Origin: Chlorobiota bacterium
GTDB lineage: Bacteria > Bacteroidota > Ignavibacteria > SZUA-365 > JAADGX01
Reading direction: 5' to 3'
Length of the DNA stretch: 6,831 nucleotides
Assembly (NCBI GenBank): GCA_013152135.1
Contig: JAADGX010000044.1
Coordinates: forward strand, 1-6,831
Shown: in pieces, positions 6,378 to 6,831 of the stretch
Position numbering within the stretch: the first letter of the stretch is position 1
How the letters are laid out: each line of letters begins with the position of its first letter
Notes under the pieces: model-generated
The model's database searches: none
What the model was told of the DNA's origin: nothing
What the model saw: the letters and a program-made list of their open reading frames with translations, nothing else
Position numbers and translations under genes: made by a program

Positions 6378-6831
6378 TCAGGATTTCCCGGTGTACGTAT
6401 CGGACACCGTGGCTTCAGTGAAGGACAGAAACGGGAAATAGTCGCGCAGGGGGTAGTGAAATCCTTCGGGCCAGTATGAGCCGGAGGCCGCATCGAGGCG
6501 GTACCTGCCCTTGTATTCCTTGCGGGCCGCGACGTGCAGCATTTCCGCGAGGCGGTCGATGTCGTCCGTGTTGTTGTAACAACCGAAACTGGCGCGCACC
6601 ATGCCGGGCAGGTTTGTCCGGTTTCCGCCGAGTATTTCCGCCGTGACGGCTTTCGCATCCGCTTCGTCGAACTTCAGCAGACCTTTCACGTAGGGATGGG
6701 CGCAGAAGCAACCGTTTCGCACGCCGACCGCGCCTTCGCAACTGAGGATACTGGCGACAAGGGAGTGCGGAAGATCCTGGATGTTGAACGTCAGCACCCC
6801 GACTTTGTTATCGAGTGAATCCTTCCCGGGT
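6378..6831 (-). CDS. Class V aminotransferase / cysteine desulfurase-like protein, C-terminal part (5' end outside window)
   Basis: A PLP-dependent enzyme of the aminotransferase class V/cysteine desulfurase superfamily. Only about 150 C-terminal residues are inside the window, and the frame is open to the right edge, so the PLP lysine is not visible. The visible part begins DSLDNKVGVLTFNIQDLP, then has GAVGVRNGCFCAHPYV. This corresponds to the 'R.G..CA.P' loop of SufS/CsdA enzymes, with the cysteine of FCAHP at the position of their persulfide-forming cysteine. Next comes MVRASFGCYNNTDDIDRLAEML, the usual end of the fold. A further tail of about 50 residues (EYKGRYRLDAASGSYWPEGF and on) goes beyond SufS-type ends. 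Whether it mobilises sulfur or acts on another amino compound cannot be decided from this fragment. It converges with comF, whose stop lies 17 bases away. Confidence 0.88.
   Translation of the reverse strand, partial: PGKDSLDNKVGVLTFNIQDLPHSLVASILSCEGAVGVRNGCFCAHPYVKGLLKFDEADAKAVTAEILGGNRTNLPGMVRASFGCYNNTDDIDRLAEMLHVAARKEYKGRYRLDAASGSYWPEGFHYPLRDYFPFLSFTEATVSDTYTGKS

Noticed and set aside
1..6831. Mobile elements, CRISPR arrays, tRNA or rRNA genes, defence systems
   Set aside because: No transposase or integrase features, regularly spaced direct repeats, cloverleaf sequences or defence-protein motifs were seen on either strand.

Overview
This window is bacterial chromosome, mostly housekeeping genes, with a decayed surface-protein gene at its left end. 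No phage, transposon, CRISPR or defence genes are visible, and I found no convincing new biological system. The organism is Gram-negative-like and uses the MEP isoprenoid pathway. The repeated 'lSlDdGkTWe...YkW...C' domains at the left edge, and a rhomboid protease with a Bacteroidetes-type C-terminal tail, suggest the Fibrobacterota/Chitinivibrio-Bacteroidota part of the tree. That placement is inference, not something the sequence proves.

Layout: positions 1-822 (perhaps to 910) hold the end of a large repeat-domain protein that can only be read by changing frame at least three times, so it looks like a pseudogene. Positions 823-1075 hold no convincing gene. A plus-strand run follows: gap (glyceraldehyde-3-phosphate dehydrogenase), pgk (phosphoglycerate kinase), a rhomboid intramembrane serine protease, and ispG (4-hydroxy-3-methylbut-2-enyl diphosphate synthase). 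A hairpin terminator at about 5475 closes this run. comF (a phosphoribosyltransferase-fold protein) follows after a spacer holding a possible promoter and an imperfect palindrome. On the minus strand, running off the right edge, is the C-terminal part of a class V aminotransferase/cysteine desulfurase-like protein, convergent with comF.

gap and pgk catalyse consecutive steps of lower glycolysis/gluconeogenesis and lie 18 bases apart, so they are almost certainly co-transcribed. The rhomboid and ispG follow on the same strand with gaps of about 80 bases each and may belong to the same transcript, which would put a membrane protease between central carbon metabolism and isoprenoid synthesis. 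ispG consumes a product made ultimately from glyceraldehyde 3-phosphate and pyruvate, so its position beside gap/pgk is metabolically sensible, but a functional link is not shown. The start of ispG is best moved 54 bases downstream of the longest reading frame.
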